Under the pieces are notes generated by a model. That model was not told the DNA's origin. It saw only the letters and a program-made list of their open reading frames with translations, and did no database searches. Source: Butyrivibrio sp. Su6 (GTDB taxonomy: Bacteria; Bacillota; Clostridia; Lachnospirales; Lachnospiraceae). Taken from it: 64,000 bases of DNA. Shown here one piece after another: positions 35,645 to 44,100 of this stretch (position 1 is its first letter; each line of letters opens with the position of its first letter). The DNA lies in contig NZ_FNUR01000003.1 in NCBI RefSeq assembly GCF_900108105.1, forward strand, positions 1 through 64,000. Reading direction: 5' to 3'. The translations under genes were made by a program, and so were the position numbers.

Positions 35645-35863
35645 AGAGGAAGATGGGACTTTGAGCAGAGCACTTGGCGAGGTCTTTCCGAGCCTAGTGC
35701 GAGCCATGGGTGAACACTTGACGAGGTTCTTTCGAGTCTAGTGTGAATCCCATCCTCCTCAGAGGAGCCAAGCGGAAGATAGGGACTTGCGACGGAACAA
35801 GCAAAGCTTGTTCCTAGTCCCTTTAGGGAAACCCACTGGGTGAGAGGGACTCTCCCCAGTGGG
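35645..35863. repeat. tRNA-associated hairpin repeats
   Basis: Holds two members of a 29-nt hairpin family (35671-35699 and 35715-35743, CACTTGRCGAGG...CGAGYCTAGTG), each next to a degenerate copy of the tRNA-Leu 3' end (GGAAGATGGGACTT). A 60-bp stretch at 35775-35834, containing the palindrome GGAACAAGC-AAA-GCTTGTTCC, is repeated exactly at 43022-43081. No gene seen. Confidence 0.75.
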
Positions 35864-35864
35864 T

Positions 35865-35909
35865 ATACGAAAAAAAGCCTCAGGCTTAATGCCTGAGGCT
35901 TTTTCGTAT
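35865..35909 (-). terminator. Terminator after tRNA-Leu
   Basis: Hairpin AAAAAGCCTCAGGC / GCCTGAGGCTTTTTTT just past the tRNA 3' end. Confidence 0.9.
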
Positions 35910-35913
35910 CCAG

Positions 35914-35998
35914 TGCGGAAGATGGGACTTGAACCCACACGACATAAACAGTCACAAGATCCTTAGTCTTGCTCGTCTGCCAATTCCGACACTTCCGC
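35914..35998 (-). tRNA. tRNA-Leu (AAG)
   Basis: 85 nt, no encoded CCA. Acceptor GCGGAAG/CTTCCGC, D arm with GGCAGAC, anticodon stem CAAGA/TCTTG with loop CTAAGGA giving anticodon AAG, a long variable arm (class II) and T arm GTGGGTTCAAGTCCCAT. Nearly identical to the gene at 47984; the difference is one base in the variable-arm loop. Confidence 0.93.
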
Positions 35999-36093
35999 GA
36001 ACCGTCGCCGCATCTCTCTCGCGACGACTTGTTTATAATAGCAAGAATAAGGCAAAACGTCAACAAAAATTTTAAAACTTTTTTACGTTTATT

Positions 36094-36843
36094 TTATGCT
36101 TGCGCCAATTGCTCTTTCATAAAGTCTTTTACTGCATCTATAACCTCATCAAGGCTGTTGTCATAGCAGTGAGTATCTCCTTTAATAAGAACAAGCTTAC
36201 AATTTTTATATTTTGGCGCCGCATCAATTGAGTCTTCTACAGGCACAGCTTCATCGGCATCGCCGTGAACAATAAGAACAGGGTTCTCATATTTGGCCAG
36301 TGCATCCTCAATATGAAGAGTCTGTGCAACCCTTACATAGTTGCCGCTAAGTGTCCTGTTGTCCCAGTTGACAAGTTCTTCCGGAACATTTTCAGGATCA
36401 AATGGCTGTCCCAAAAGGCATCCTTTTCTTGCACCCTCTAGGATACAAAGAGCCGGAGAAAGCGGAATAAGCGCTTTTATCCTGTCTTTTTCCATTCCTG
36501 CAACCAGCATTGCAGTAAGTCCGCCCTGAGAGTGTCCGCAGAGATAGACATCTGTGACAAAATCAAGTTTTCTTGCATAATCAATTGCTGTCATAGCATT
36601 TGAGAGCCACTTATAAAGTGTATGGTCCTTAAATTCCCCATCACTTCCACCGTGACCATACATTTCAACTCTAAGAGTCGCAACTCCCAGCTCGTTCATT
36701 GCTTCCTGAACAGCTATAATGTGCCTTTCCTCCATGTGCCCTGTAAATCCGTGGATTATAACACATATCGGACATTTTTCCGCCCCGTTTTTTGGCATAT
36801 CAAGCTTGGCGTTGAGCTTGATTCCATCATCAAGTATGTACAT
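36094..36843 (-). CDS. Feruloyl (cinnamoyl) esterase, Est1E-like
   Basis: A 249-residue alpha/beta hydrolase. The start at 36843 (MYILDDGIKL) has GGGGAGG upstream and places the triad at S105 (GHSQGG), D197 (HGDADEAVP) and H225 (GDTHCYD), the same numbers I recall for Est1E of Butyrivibrio proteoclasticus, which cleaves ferulate and p-coumarate esters of arabinoxylan. The oxyanion-region motif HGFTGH is at about 31-36. No signal peptide, so it acts on imported feruloylated oligosaccharides. It is monocistronic next to a tRNA-Leu. Confidence 0.9.
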   Translation of the reverse strand: MYILDDGIKLNAKLDMPKNGAEKCPICVIIHGFTGHMEERHIIAVQEAMNELGVATLRVEMYGHGGSDGEFKDHTLYKWLSNAMTAIDYARKLDFVTDVYLCGHSQGGLTAMLVAGMEKDRIKALIPLSPALCILEGARKGCLLGQPFDPENVPEELVNWDNRTLSGNYVRVAQTLHIEDALAKYENPVLIVHGDADEAVPVEDSIDAAPKYKNCKLVLIKGDTHCYDNSLDEVIDAVKDFMKEQLAQA

Positions 36844-36906
36844 AGTAGCCTCCCCAAAAAACATTATATATTTTCATACCTTTTAAAAGTATAGCATGAA
36901 CACCCC

Positions 36907-37863
36907 TTAGTTTTCACTGGAAATAATAAGTTTCATACCGCCTTTAAATACTGCTTTTCCGTAACCCACAGGCAATATAAAATGATCACCCTTCTTTATA
37001 TCGTAATCCCCAAGATTTCCTTTTCCTTCAATAACAGAACACAAAACATATTTCTCAGAAACATCAAGAGAAAGCTCTGTCGTCACATTCACTCTTGAAA
37101 CCGTATAGTACTTGCAGCTGTTAAGGAGCTTTACTCCCTGAGCCTCATCAGTATCGTGCACTATCGCATCCGACAGGTCTTTTGCCGGAACAGTAATGAC
37201 ATCCTTGCACTTATCAACATGAAGCTCACGTTTGCTGCCGTTCCACATTCTGTCATAGTCATAGAGTCTGTATGTGATATCACTGTTCTGCTGAGTTTCA
37301 AGAACAACCACGCCACCTTTTATGGCATGGACAGTTCCCGGATCAATCTGGATAAAATCACCCTTTGCGATTTTTACTTCTCTTATAAGATCGCTCCATC
37401 TTCCCTCATCCATCATCTTGCAGAGTTCATCTCTTGAAGAGGCATTGTGGCCCACAACAAGTGACGCTCCCTCGTCGCAGTCAAGAACATACCAACATTC
37501 TGTTTTTCCAAGAGATCCATTCTCATGAACTTTGGCATACTCATCATCAGGATGCACCTGGATGCTCAGGTCGGATTTTGCATCTATTATCTTTGTCAAA
37601 AGAGGAAACTTATCATTTCCACCATGAGCATCCGCTCCAAACAGCTCGCTGTGCTCTTTATAAAGATCATCCAGTCCCATTCCCTTATAAAGGCCGTTTT
37701 TTACAATCGATCTGCCGTTTGGATGCGCAGCTATCCCCCAGCACTCTCCGATGTCATCACCTTCAACATCATATCCAAACACAGTTCTTAATTTACTTCC
37801 GCCCCAGACATTATGGGTAAAATACGGTTCTAAAAAAATAGGTTCTTTCTCATTAGTACTCAT
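36907..37863 (-). CDS. manA: Mannose-6-phosphate isomerase, class I
   Basis: A 318-residue zinc cupin enzyme interconverting mannose 6-phosphate and fructose 6-phosphate. The zinc ligands are in SIQVHPDDEYAKVHENG (about 99-115), with KTECWYVL following, and a catalytic-site stretch GTVHAIKGGVVVLETQQNSD (about 172-191). The length fits the short Firmicute form. Single gene. Confidence 0.93.
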   Translation of the reverse strand: MSTNEKEPIFLEPYFTHNVWGGSKLRTVFGYDVEGDDIGECWGIAAHPNGRSIVKNGLYKGMGLDDLYKEHSELFGADAHGGNDKFPLLTKIIDAKSDLSIQVHPDDEYAKVHENGSLGKTECWYVLDCDEGASLVVGHNASSRDELCKMMDEGRWSDLIREVKIAKGDFIQIDPGTVHAIKGGVVVLETQQNSDITYRLYDYDRMWNGSKRELHVDKCKDVITVPAKDLSDAIVHDTDEAQGVKLLNSCKYYTVSRVNVTTELSLDVSEKYVLCSVIEGKGNLGDYDIKKGDHFILPVGYGKAVFKGGMKLIISSEN

Positions 37864-37951
37864 TATTATAATTTCTCCATATTACTCTTTTGCGTTTTTA
37901 CAAAAATCCTACCACATTATCGTCAATATCTAAAGATATCTTTTTGCCAAA

Positions 37952-39070
37952 TCATAATCTGCCAAGCCTAGTTAAAAGATAGTCAGAGATCATATCTGCG
38001 GCCTTTTCATGGCTCTTTAACCCCGGATGCATACGGGAGCCAAATTCACCATCAAGCGTATTTGGAAGAGTCAGGTAAAAGACATTTGAATCGCCTGTTT
38101 CAGCCGTATATTCTGCAATTGCTTTGCTTATATTGGCGCTGATATCGTACCCCAGCATTCCATAAACCCACAAAAGGTGGGCATCAGGATAATAAGTGCG
38201 AAGTTTTTTCAGAAAACTGATTATGGCTTCCTCGCACCCTTTTTTGCTAAGAGGCTCATCTGCCATTGCACTGACCTCGCCGCCACTGCCGTTATATGCT
38301 GCAATGCCGGTTCCATCATTGGTTCCAAGATTTATAACAACTGCATCCGCCTGCCAGTCAGATGAATCGTAGGCTTTTGCAGCGCCAAGGCTTTCATTAA
38401 ACTTGCCATGGGCAAGACCACAGATTTCATCATAGATTCCTGGGATATTATTTTTTCTCACCGCATCCCAGCTGCAATAAACACCCCATCCACCCTGTGA
38501 GATTATGCGGACATCGGCGTTCATCTTTTTTGCGATCATATTGATATAGTTATGACTTGATGACATATACATCGGGATCCAGTCCATATCATCACCGGCG
38601 CCATAAGTTCCCTCTCCAGATGAAATGCTGTCGCCTATAAATTCGATCCTGTGATCATATGGCGGAACCTCTTTAAACTGCCCATCACAATATAAGCCCT
38701 TAACGATCATATGACAGTCATCATCCTGGCCCATTGCCTGAAGGTCGCGGTAAAAGAAAGCTCTTTTAACTGTTCCTTCTGACATACCCCTGAAAAGACA
38801 AATATCATTCTCACCAGGCTGTAGCATACTGCGGCTCACCAGAGCTCCATTTACTTCAACCGCATACCAGGGCTCATAAACGCTGTAGTCCGCCTCAACC
38901 TTTATCCACAATTCCGTTCCACCTGTGCACACTTCTACACCGCTATTATTCCAAAAAAGAGGCAGCTCTTTCCTGTCATTTGGCCAGTTAGTCCTGCCAT
39001 GAATAAAGAGCTGCTCCACTTCATCGATCCTGTAATACCGAAGGTTTTTATTTTTATCCTGTGGTTTCAT
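37952..39070 (-). CDS. SGNH esterase, CE2-like (acetyl esterase)
   Basis: A 372-residue protein; start at 39070 (MKPQDKNKN) with GGGGGT upstream. An N-terminal jelly-roll-like domain (about 20-135) is followed by an SGNH hydrolase domain with the catalytic serine in FIGDSISSGEGTYG (about 147-160), NLGTND for the oxyanion hole, and the Asp/His pair region near MHPGLKSHEKAADMI at the end. This two-domain arrangement is that of carbohydrate esterase family 2, which deacetylates xylan or other glycans. No signal peptide. Next to a feruloyl esterase gene, which supports hemicellulose processing. Confidence 0.8.
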   Translation of the reverse strand: MKPQDKNKNLRYYRIDEVEQLFIHGRTNWPNDRKELPLFWNNSGVEVCTGGTELWIKVEADYSVYEPWYAVEVNGALVSRSMLQPGENDICLFRGMSEGTVKRAFFYRDLQAMGQDDDCHMIVKGLYCDGQFKEVPPYDHRIEFIGDSISSGEGTYGAGDDMDWIPMYMSSSHNYINMIAKKMNADVRIISQGGWGVYCSWDAVRKNNIPGIYDEICGLAHGKFNESLGAAKAYDSSDWQADAVVINLGTNDGTGIAAYNGSGGEVSAMADEPLSKKGCEEAIISFLKKLRTYYPDAHLLWVYGMLGYDISANISKAIAEYTAETGDSNVFYLTLPNTLDGEFGSRMHPGLKSHEKAADMISDYLLTRLGRL

Positions 39071-39165
39071 AGCTATACCCCCTGTTTTTTCATACAAGGA
39101 TATTTTATACCACATTCATAACAATTTACAGATATTAGCGTGACAGGGGTCACCCCCTCTGTCTA

Positions 39166-40794
39166 CTATCTCATTTTTATCTTTCCGCTGCTTTTTCTCT
39201 CACGTTTATCATCATACATAAGCTCATCTGCCCGTTTCATAACACCGGCAACAGAGGTGTCATGCCCAGGATCAAAGCAGGCAAATCCTTTTGATATCCA
39301 TATCTGTTCCCATGGATTAACACCGGATGCATTAATTTTATCTACCTGCACATCAAACTGTGCCAAAAGAACTGTTAAATTCTTATAATCCTCATTTTTC
39401 AGAATTACAGAAAACTCATCTCCGCCCATTCTAAATACCGGGCTCCGCTTAAATACTGAACTTATCATGCCACAGGCAGCATTGAGATATACATCTCCCT
39501 TATCATGTCCGTATTGATCGTTGATGACCTTAAGATTATCACAATCAAACGCCCCGATAGCAAATTCCAGATCAGAATCGCCCTTATCTATCTGCTCCTG
39601 CAGCTCCTCAGCCATTTTTTCATAGGCGCCCTTATTTTTCACATGGGTCAGTGCATCAACATACACCTGCTCATTCAGGTCATTTATATGTATCTTCGTA
39701 TTATCAGAGAGCTTTTTAAAAGACCTGGTAAGCCTTCCCAGTTCATCATCCTCATCGTAAGGCAGGTCTATATCATAGTTGCCTTTTTCCACCTGTTCTG
39801 CCGCCTCAGTAAGCTGCTCAAGAGGCCTGGTTATGCGCCTGGTATATATCATCAGGAAAAGACTCGCCACCACAAGTACCACTACAGTTCCCAAAGAAAT
39901 ATTGAGAACAAGTCCCATCCAGTCTCCCTTAGTTTCAGATACCGGAACCGAGACAACAAGTCGCATGCCATTACTTAGAGGTAGCCACACAGCCTCTCTT
40001 GCCTCACCATTATACTGATAGCGGACAAAAGAGCTCTTTCCTGTCATACTAAATGGAATTTCATGCGAAACAGTCGCATCCGTCACATCAACACGTGGAT
40101 GATAGAACAGTTTTCCATTCTCATCACTAAGATAAGCATATCCATCGTTGTAGAACTGTATGCTGTCGACTTCCTCAGCCATTGTCGAATAATCAACTTC
40201 TATCCCAACAACGCCGATAAATTGCCCCTTATAATACACTGGAGCATCATAAGAGATCACTCGAACATCCAGGTTATCAGTGATGTATGGAGTAAGCCAG
40301 ATAGATTTGCCCTCGTGCTTAGGAACCGTAAACCACACAAGTTTAGAGGTGTCATTCACATCATAAAGCGTAATATCGGTGACTTTATGTTCTTCAAACC
40401 CCTGCCCCGATAGATTGGTATACCAGAAGCCTTTCACATTTGAAGAAAAAGATGGATCGATTCGGTAATAATATGTCAGAACTCCCTTCGTCTTTGATGC
40501 CATCATGCCAAAATAATCCCTGGCGTTTTCCACATGTTCAATTAGCTCATCGTCGCTTGTACCTTTTAAATCTTCTTCAACAAAAGAAACAACTCTTTCC
40601 ACTGAATTCTGAACACTGTCAAAATAATAATCAAGACTCTGCTGCCCGTTTTTGCACAACATAAGAAGGAGTTGATCGGTTTTTCGACTTTCAGTTCTTC
40701 GTATAAAAACAGCACTTAACAGTGTCGTTACCGCCAGCGCCAGATATATGACGCATATGATTGTCACGGTAATTCTGGTTCTAAGTGAGCGCAT
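39166..40794 (-). CDS. dCache-HAMP-GGDEF diguanylate cyclase
   Basis: A 542-residue membrane protein: TM1 (about 10-32), an extracellular Cache-type sensor (about 40-285, with YYRIDPSF and GVVGIEVDYSTM), TM2 (about 292-315), a HAMP-like linker (RPLEQLTEAAEQV) and a GGDEF domain (about 380-540) with an intact FRMGGDEFSVI. The RxxD inhibitory site is not present. It should make cyclic di-GMP in response to a small extracellular ligand. Single gene, third c-di-GMP enzyme of the window. Confidence 0.92.
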   Translation of the reverse strand: MRSLRTRITVTIICVIYLALAVTTLLSAVFIRRTESRKTDQLLLMLCKNGQQSLDYYFDSVQNSVERVVSFVEEDLKGTSDDELIEHVENARDYFGMMASKTKGVLTYYYRIDPSFSSNVKGFWYTNLSGQGFEEHKVTDITLYDVNDTSKLVWFTVPKHEGKSIWLTPYITDNLDVRVISYDAPVYYKGQFIGVVGIEVDYSTMAEEVDSIQFYNDGYAYLSDENGKLFYHPRVDVTDATVSHEIPFSMTGKSSFVRYQYNGEAREAVWLPLSNGMRLVVSVPVSETKGDWMGLVLNISLGTVVVLVVASLFLMIYTRRITRPLEQLTEAAEQVEKGNYDIDLPYDEDDELGRLTRSFKKLSDNTKIHINDLNEQVYVDALTHVKNKGAYEKMAEELQEQIDKGDSDLEFAIGAFDCDNLKVINDQYGHDKGDVYLNAACGMISSVFKRSPVFRMGGDEFSVILKNEDYKNLTVLLAQFDVQVDKINASGVNPWEQIWISKGFACFDPGHDTSVAGVMKRADELMYDDKRERKSSGKIKMR

Positions 40795-40915
40795 TTCCTA
40801 TCTCCTCGGGCGCCTCCTGCCCAACGCCAAATCCGTATAATAACCTAATATAATTGTACATTAAATACACTCTTTTTCGTTCACTTTAGAAAAATATAAT
40901 AAGTCATTTGCATGA

Positions 40916-40965
40916 ATCTGGTATTAATAATTTGTCTGAATCTGACCATTTTAATGATACCAGAA
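40916..40965. promoter_or_regulatory. Inverted repeat upstream of pdxK
   Basis: TCTGGTATTA and TGATACCAGA face each other across about 30 bp in the 217-bp gap between the divergent cyclase and kinase genes. It may be an operator or leader hairpin for the pyridoxine genes. Otherwise I see only A+T-rich promoter-like sequence here. Confidence 0.35.
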
Positions 40966-41011
40966 AATAGAGTATATTCTTTACCATAACAAAGCGTTAA
41001 AGGAGCAACTT

Positions 41012-41842
41012 ATGAAAGTAGCAGCGATTAATGACCTTTCCGGCTTCGGCAAGTGTTCACTGACTGCAGATATGACAGTTTTGGCAGCAATGGGAATTCA
41101 GTGCTGTCCACTGCCAACAGCAGTTCTTAGCGCACAGACCGGATATCCTTCGTATTATTTCAAAGACCTGACCGGCATAATACCTGAATATCTGCAGGAA
41201 TGGAAACAACAGGAAGAAACTTTTGACGGGATAATAACCGGATTTATGATGAGTGGTCAGCAGGCAAAAAACAGTTTGGAATTCATAAAAGGCTTCAAAT
41301 CAGCAAGCACTAAGGTTTTAGTTGATCCTGTCATGGGCGATGACGGAAAAACTTATACCAACTTTTCAAAAGAGCTTCTGACGACCATAAAAGCCATGGT
41401 CAATGAAGCTGACATAATAACTCCTAACTTGACAGAGCTGTGTCTTCTGACGGATGAAAGTCCTGAGGAAATAATGAAGCTCAAGGGTGATGACCTGATA
41501 AGCGAGATCCGAAGACTTTCAGTCCTACTTGGCGGTGCTCACAACAGGATCATCGCAGTTACCGGGATTCCTCTTTTAAAAAAAGATGTGATCGGCAATT
41601 TTATTATGGAAAACGGAAACAGCAAAGTTATCACAACGCAAAGTAACGGAATTCATTATTCCGGAACAGGAGACCTCTTTGCAGCTATCTTTTTAGGCAA
41701 AATATTAAGAGGTGACAGCGCTTTTGATGCAGCGGATGCGGCAAGCTATTTCATATATACAGCCATTAAAAATACAGAAAAAGACACTGACCCAAGAGCC
41801 GGGATCTCATATGAAAAAAGTTTAAAACTACTAACAAATTGA
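41012..41842 (+). CDS. pdxK: Pyridoxine/pyridoxal kinase
   Basis: A 276-residue ribokinase-like enzyme that phosphorylates vitamin B6 vitamers. Key stretches: NDLSGFGKCSLTADMTVLAAMG at the start (in pieces, residues 6-27), VDPVMGDDGKTY (about 107-118), TPNLTELCLLT (about 142-152) and the anion-hole/catalytic motif GTGDLFAAIF (about 218-227). RBS AAAGGAG. The S component encoded next suggests that it traps imported B6. Confidence 0.88.
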   Translation: MKVAAINDLSGFGKCSLTADMTVLAAMGIQCCPLPTAVLSAQTGYPSYYFKDLTGIIPEYLQEWKQQEETFDGIITGFMMSGQQAKNSLEFIKGFKSASTKVLVDPVMGDDGKTYTNFSKELLTTIKAMVNEADIITPNLTELCLLTDESPEEIMKLKGDDLISEIRRLSVLLGGAHNRIIAVTGIPLLKKDVIGNFIMENGNSKVITTQSNGIHYSGTGDLFAAIFLGKILRGDSAFDAADAASYFIYTAIKNTEKDTDPRAGISYEKSLKLLTN

Positions 41843-41880
41843 AAACATAAAGAAAACTACACAGAAAGTGGGGAACAGAC

Positions 41881-42390
41881 ATGACACGAAGAAGCAGAAC
41901 TTACACCTTAACACTTACCGGAATCTTTGCAGCTCTCATCACAATTTTCACAGCCTACATAGGCCATGTGCCCGTTGGAATAAATGGCGGATACATTCAT
42001 TTCGGCGACGGACTAATATATCTTGCCGCCACCATACTGCCTATGCCATATGCCATGCTGGCAGGTGCAATTGGCGGAGGACTTGCAGATCTTTTGACTG
42101 CCCCTGCATGGACAGTGGCCACTGTTATAATAAAGAGCCTTATCGTGATCCCTTTTACCAATAAAGCTTCAACTATACTAAACAAAAGAAATATTGCCGC
42201 TCCGATCATTTCATATTTTATCTCAGCCACAGGATACTATCTTGCGGAAGCTCTTTTATTCGGAACTAAGGCAGCACTCATCACAAGCTTTTCCGGAAGC
42301 TTTGTGCAGTCCTTTGGCAGTATGATCTTTTTCCTTATGCTTGGTACAACACTTGATAAATTTGGCTTCAAAGCCAGATCGGAGGCCTGA
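41881..42390 (+). CDS. ECF transporter S component (probable B6 vitamer)
   Basis: A 169-residue membrane protein with about six helices, typical of the substrate-capture (S) subunits of energy-coupling factor transporters: TGIFAALITIFT near the N-terminus, GGYIHFGDGLIYLAA, and an Ala/Gly-rich interface helix (MLAGAIGGGLADLL). It sits 38 bp after pdxK on the same strand, which suggests pyridoxine or pyridoxal as ligand, as for PdxU-type S components. The shared EcfAA'T module must be elsewhere. Confidence 0.75.
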   Translation: MTRRSRTYTLTLTGIFAALITIFTAYIGHVPVGINGGYIHFGDGLIYLAATILPMPYAMLAGAIGGGLADLLTAPAWTVATVIIKSLIVIPFTNKASTILNKRNIAAPIISYFISATGYYLAEALLFGTKAALITSFSGSFVQSFGSMIFFLMLGTTLDKFGFKARSEA

Positions 42391-42391
42391 T

Positions 42392-42988
42392 ATGGCAGAT
42401 ATACTCTACACTTATAAAGGCTCAATCTATGCAAATATTACCAATAAATGTAACTGCAGATGCACCTTCTGCATCCGCTTTGTAAAAGATGGCGTCGGCG
42501 ATGCCGATACCCTTTGGCATAAGACCAATCCTACAAAAACCGAAGTCCTTGATGCCATACGTGATTTTGATTTTACAGGTTACGACGAGCTTGTGTTCTG
42601 CGGCTACGGTGAACCAACCTGTCAGCTGGACATATTGCTTGAAGCTGCTGCTTACGCCAAAAAAGAAAAAGGCCTTAAGATAAGACTAAACACCAACGGT
42701 CAGGGCTCGGTAGAAAATGGCCATGATATAGTCCCAGAGCTTGCCAAAGTCATTGACAGCGTCTCTGTAAGCCTAAATGCCCCTTCCAAGGAAGAATATG
42801 AAGAAGTAACAAGACCACTTCATTCCAACGGCTTTGAAAGCATGCTTGAATTCACAAAAAGATGCAGGGAAGAAATAAAAGACGTAAGATGGTCGATCGT
42901 CGATATCCTCCCTCAGGAAGAAATCGACCGATGCCTTGCACTATCACGCGAACATGATATTCCGCTGAGGATTCGAAAGAAAACTTGA
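42392..42988 (+). CDS. Radical SAM protein, TatD-associated type
   Basis: A 198-residue radical SAM enzyme. The iron-sulfur cluster motif Cx3Cx2C is in NITNKCNCRCTFC (about 17-29), followed by GYGEPTCQLD and LNTNGQGS. It starts one base after the S component stop, with GGAGG upstream. It resembles the family linked to TatD nucleases; the reaction is unknown. The last codons and the TGA stop fall in a dispersed hairpin repeat (from about 42982), so the natural C-terminus seems to have been replaced by a few repeat-encoded residues (KKT). The catalytic core is unaffected. Confidence 0.8.
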   Translation: MADILYTYKGSIYANITNKCNCRCTFCIRFVKDGVGDADTLWHKTNPTKTEVLDAIRDFDFTGYDELVFCGYGEPTCQLDILLEAAAYAKKEKGLKIRLNTNGQGSVENGHDIVPELAKVIDSVSVSLNAPSKEEYEEVTRPLHSNGFESMLEFTKRCREEIKDVRWSIVDILPQEEIDRCLALSREHDIPLRIRKKT

Positions 42989-43200
42989 CGAGGTCCTTTC
43001 GAGCCTAGTGCGTAGCCACGCGAAGATAGGGACTTGCGACGGAACAAGCAAAGCTTGTTCCTAGTCCCTTTAGGGAAACCCGCGCAGCGTAGCCACGCGG
43101 AAGATGGGACTTGAACTTTTCTGCCAGCCCACAAAGCCAGTATGAAAGGAGGTTCTGACACCGTCTCCCGAAAGGGAACCCCTTAGGGAACCCCACTAAC
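42982..43200. repeat. tRNA-associated hairpin repeats and tRNA-Leu 3' remnant
   Basis: Starts with a 29-nt hairpin repeat (42982-43010) and continues with the 60-bp block 43022-43081, identical to 35775-35834. At 43097-43116 are 20 bases (GCGGAAGATGGGACTTGAAC) identical to the 3' end of both tRNA-Leu(AAG) genes and in the same orientation. The rest is G+C-rich short inverted repeats (AGGGAACCCCTT). No gene. Confidence 0.75.
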
Positions 43201-43223
43201 GTAGAGCCCTCACTGAATAGTAC

Positions 43224-43961
43224 TTACTGTTTGTTATGATATTTCTCTCGGTATTCTTTGGGTGTCATCCCAGTTATTTCCTTACAAGATACAATAAAAG
43301 CGCTTTGAGAAGAAAAGCCTAGTGAATTTGCTATGACCGAATACTTAAGATCTGAATACTTAAGTAAGTTTTGAGCAGTATCAATTCTGGCTTCTTTTAC
43401 AAATTGACAAAGCCTTATACCAACTTCTTTCCTGAACAACCGTGAAAGATATGTTGGGTTTAGCCTGACCACCTCTGATAAAGCGCCTGCTGAAAGGTCT
43501 GCTCCCAAATTTTCATAGATATAATCTATACATTTTCTGATATGCAATGAGATTACTGTTTCTTTACGTATCTCATTCATCCTCTCCGCAAAATCCAGGC
43601 ACATATCCTTATAAAGTAAATAAACATCATCAACCTTTTTACACTTATCGGCTCTTCTAATATAGATATCTTCAATCGCAACGCCTTCGGTATGCCCAAG
43701 ACCTTCTTCAATACATGCCTGAGAAATATATGATGCAGCAAGAATAAAATGATAAACAGAATTCCTTAATTTGTTTCCTGACAATAGCCTTTCATCAGTC
43801 AGAATGCCCGAGCCATTCTTCTTAAGAAGTTTCTTTACTGCAAGAGAATCACCTTGGCATATGGCTGTAGCAAGGTCATCAGGAATAGCCTGACTTGGGA
43901 TTTCTGCCTCATTCATTTTCTGCTTATACAGATAAGCATTAAGTTCATTTCTTATTTTCAT
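43224..43961 (-). CDS. AraC family transcriptional regulator
   Basis: A 245-residue protein. The C-terminal 100 residues contain both helix-turn-helix motifs of the AraC/XylS family (LSAGALSEVVRLNPTYLSRLF at 150-170 in pieces and YSVIANSLGFSSQSAFIVSC), followed by GMTPKEYREKY. The N-terminal half is helical and without a recognised ligand fold. It is divergently oriented to the MATE gene, which it probably controls. It lies in the proposed tRNA-linked island. Confidence 0.88.
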   Translation of the reverse strand: MKIRNELNAYLYKQKMNEAEIPSQAIPDDLATAICQGDSLAVKKLLKKNGSGILTDERLLSGNKLRNSVYHFILAASYISQACIEEGLGHTEGVAIEDIYIRRADKCKKVDDVYLLYKDMCLDFAERMNEIRKETVISLHIRKCIDYIYENLGADLSAGALSEVVRLNPTYLSRLFRKEVGIRLCQFVKEARIDTAQNLLKYSDLKYSVIANSLGFSSQSAFIVSCKEITGMTPKEYREKYHNKQ

Positions 43962-44100
43962 CGTTATTACCTACCCACGTGATATTTGCCACAAATTCTT
44001 AAATGTCTTTACATTGTTATATCACTTTTTTGATATAAAAGTATGTTTTTTAATATAAGGAATTCTGATAAGCTGATACATTGTGACAGAGGTGATTACG

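Noticed and set aside
35623..36066. Coding frame of 147 residues over tRNA-Leu
   Set aside because: It reads through the tRNA gene and the adjacent repeats; no protein-like composition.
39140..39162. Possible terminator near the end of the dCache cyclase gene
   Set aside because: The G/C-rich inverted repeat is imperfect, lies just before the stop in transcription order by only a few bases, and has no T run.
43097..43116. A further tRNA-Leu gene
   Set aside because: Only the 3' 20 bases are present; no D arm, anticodon arm or 5' acceptor strand.
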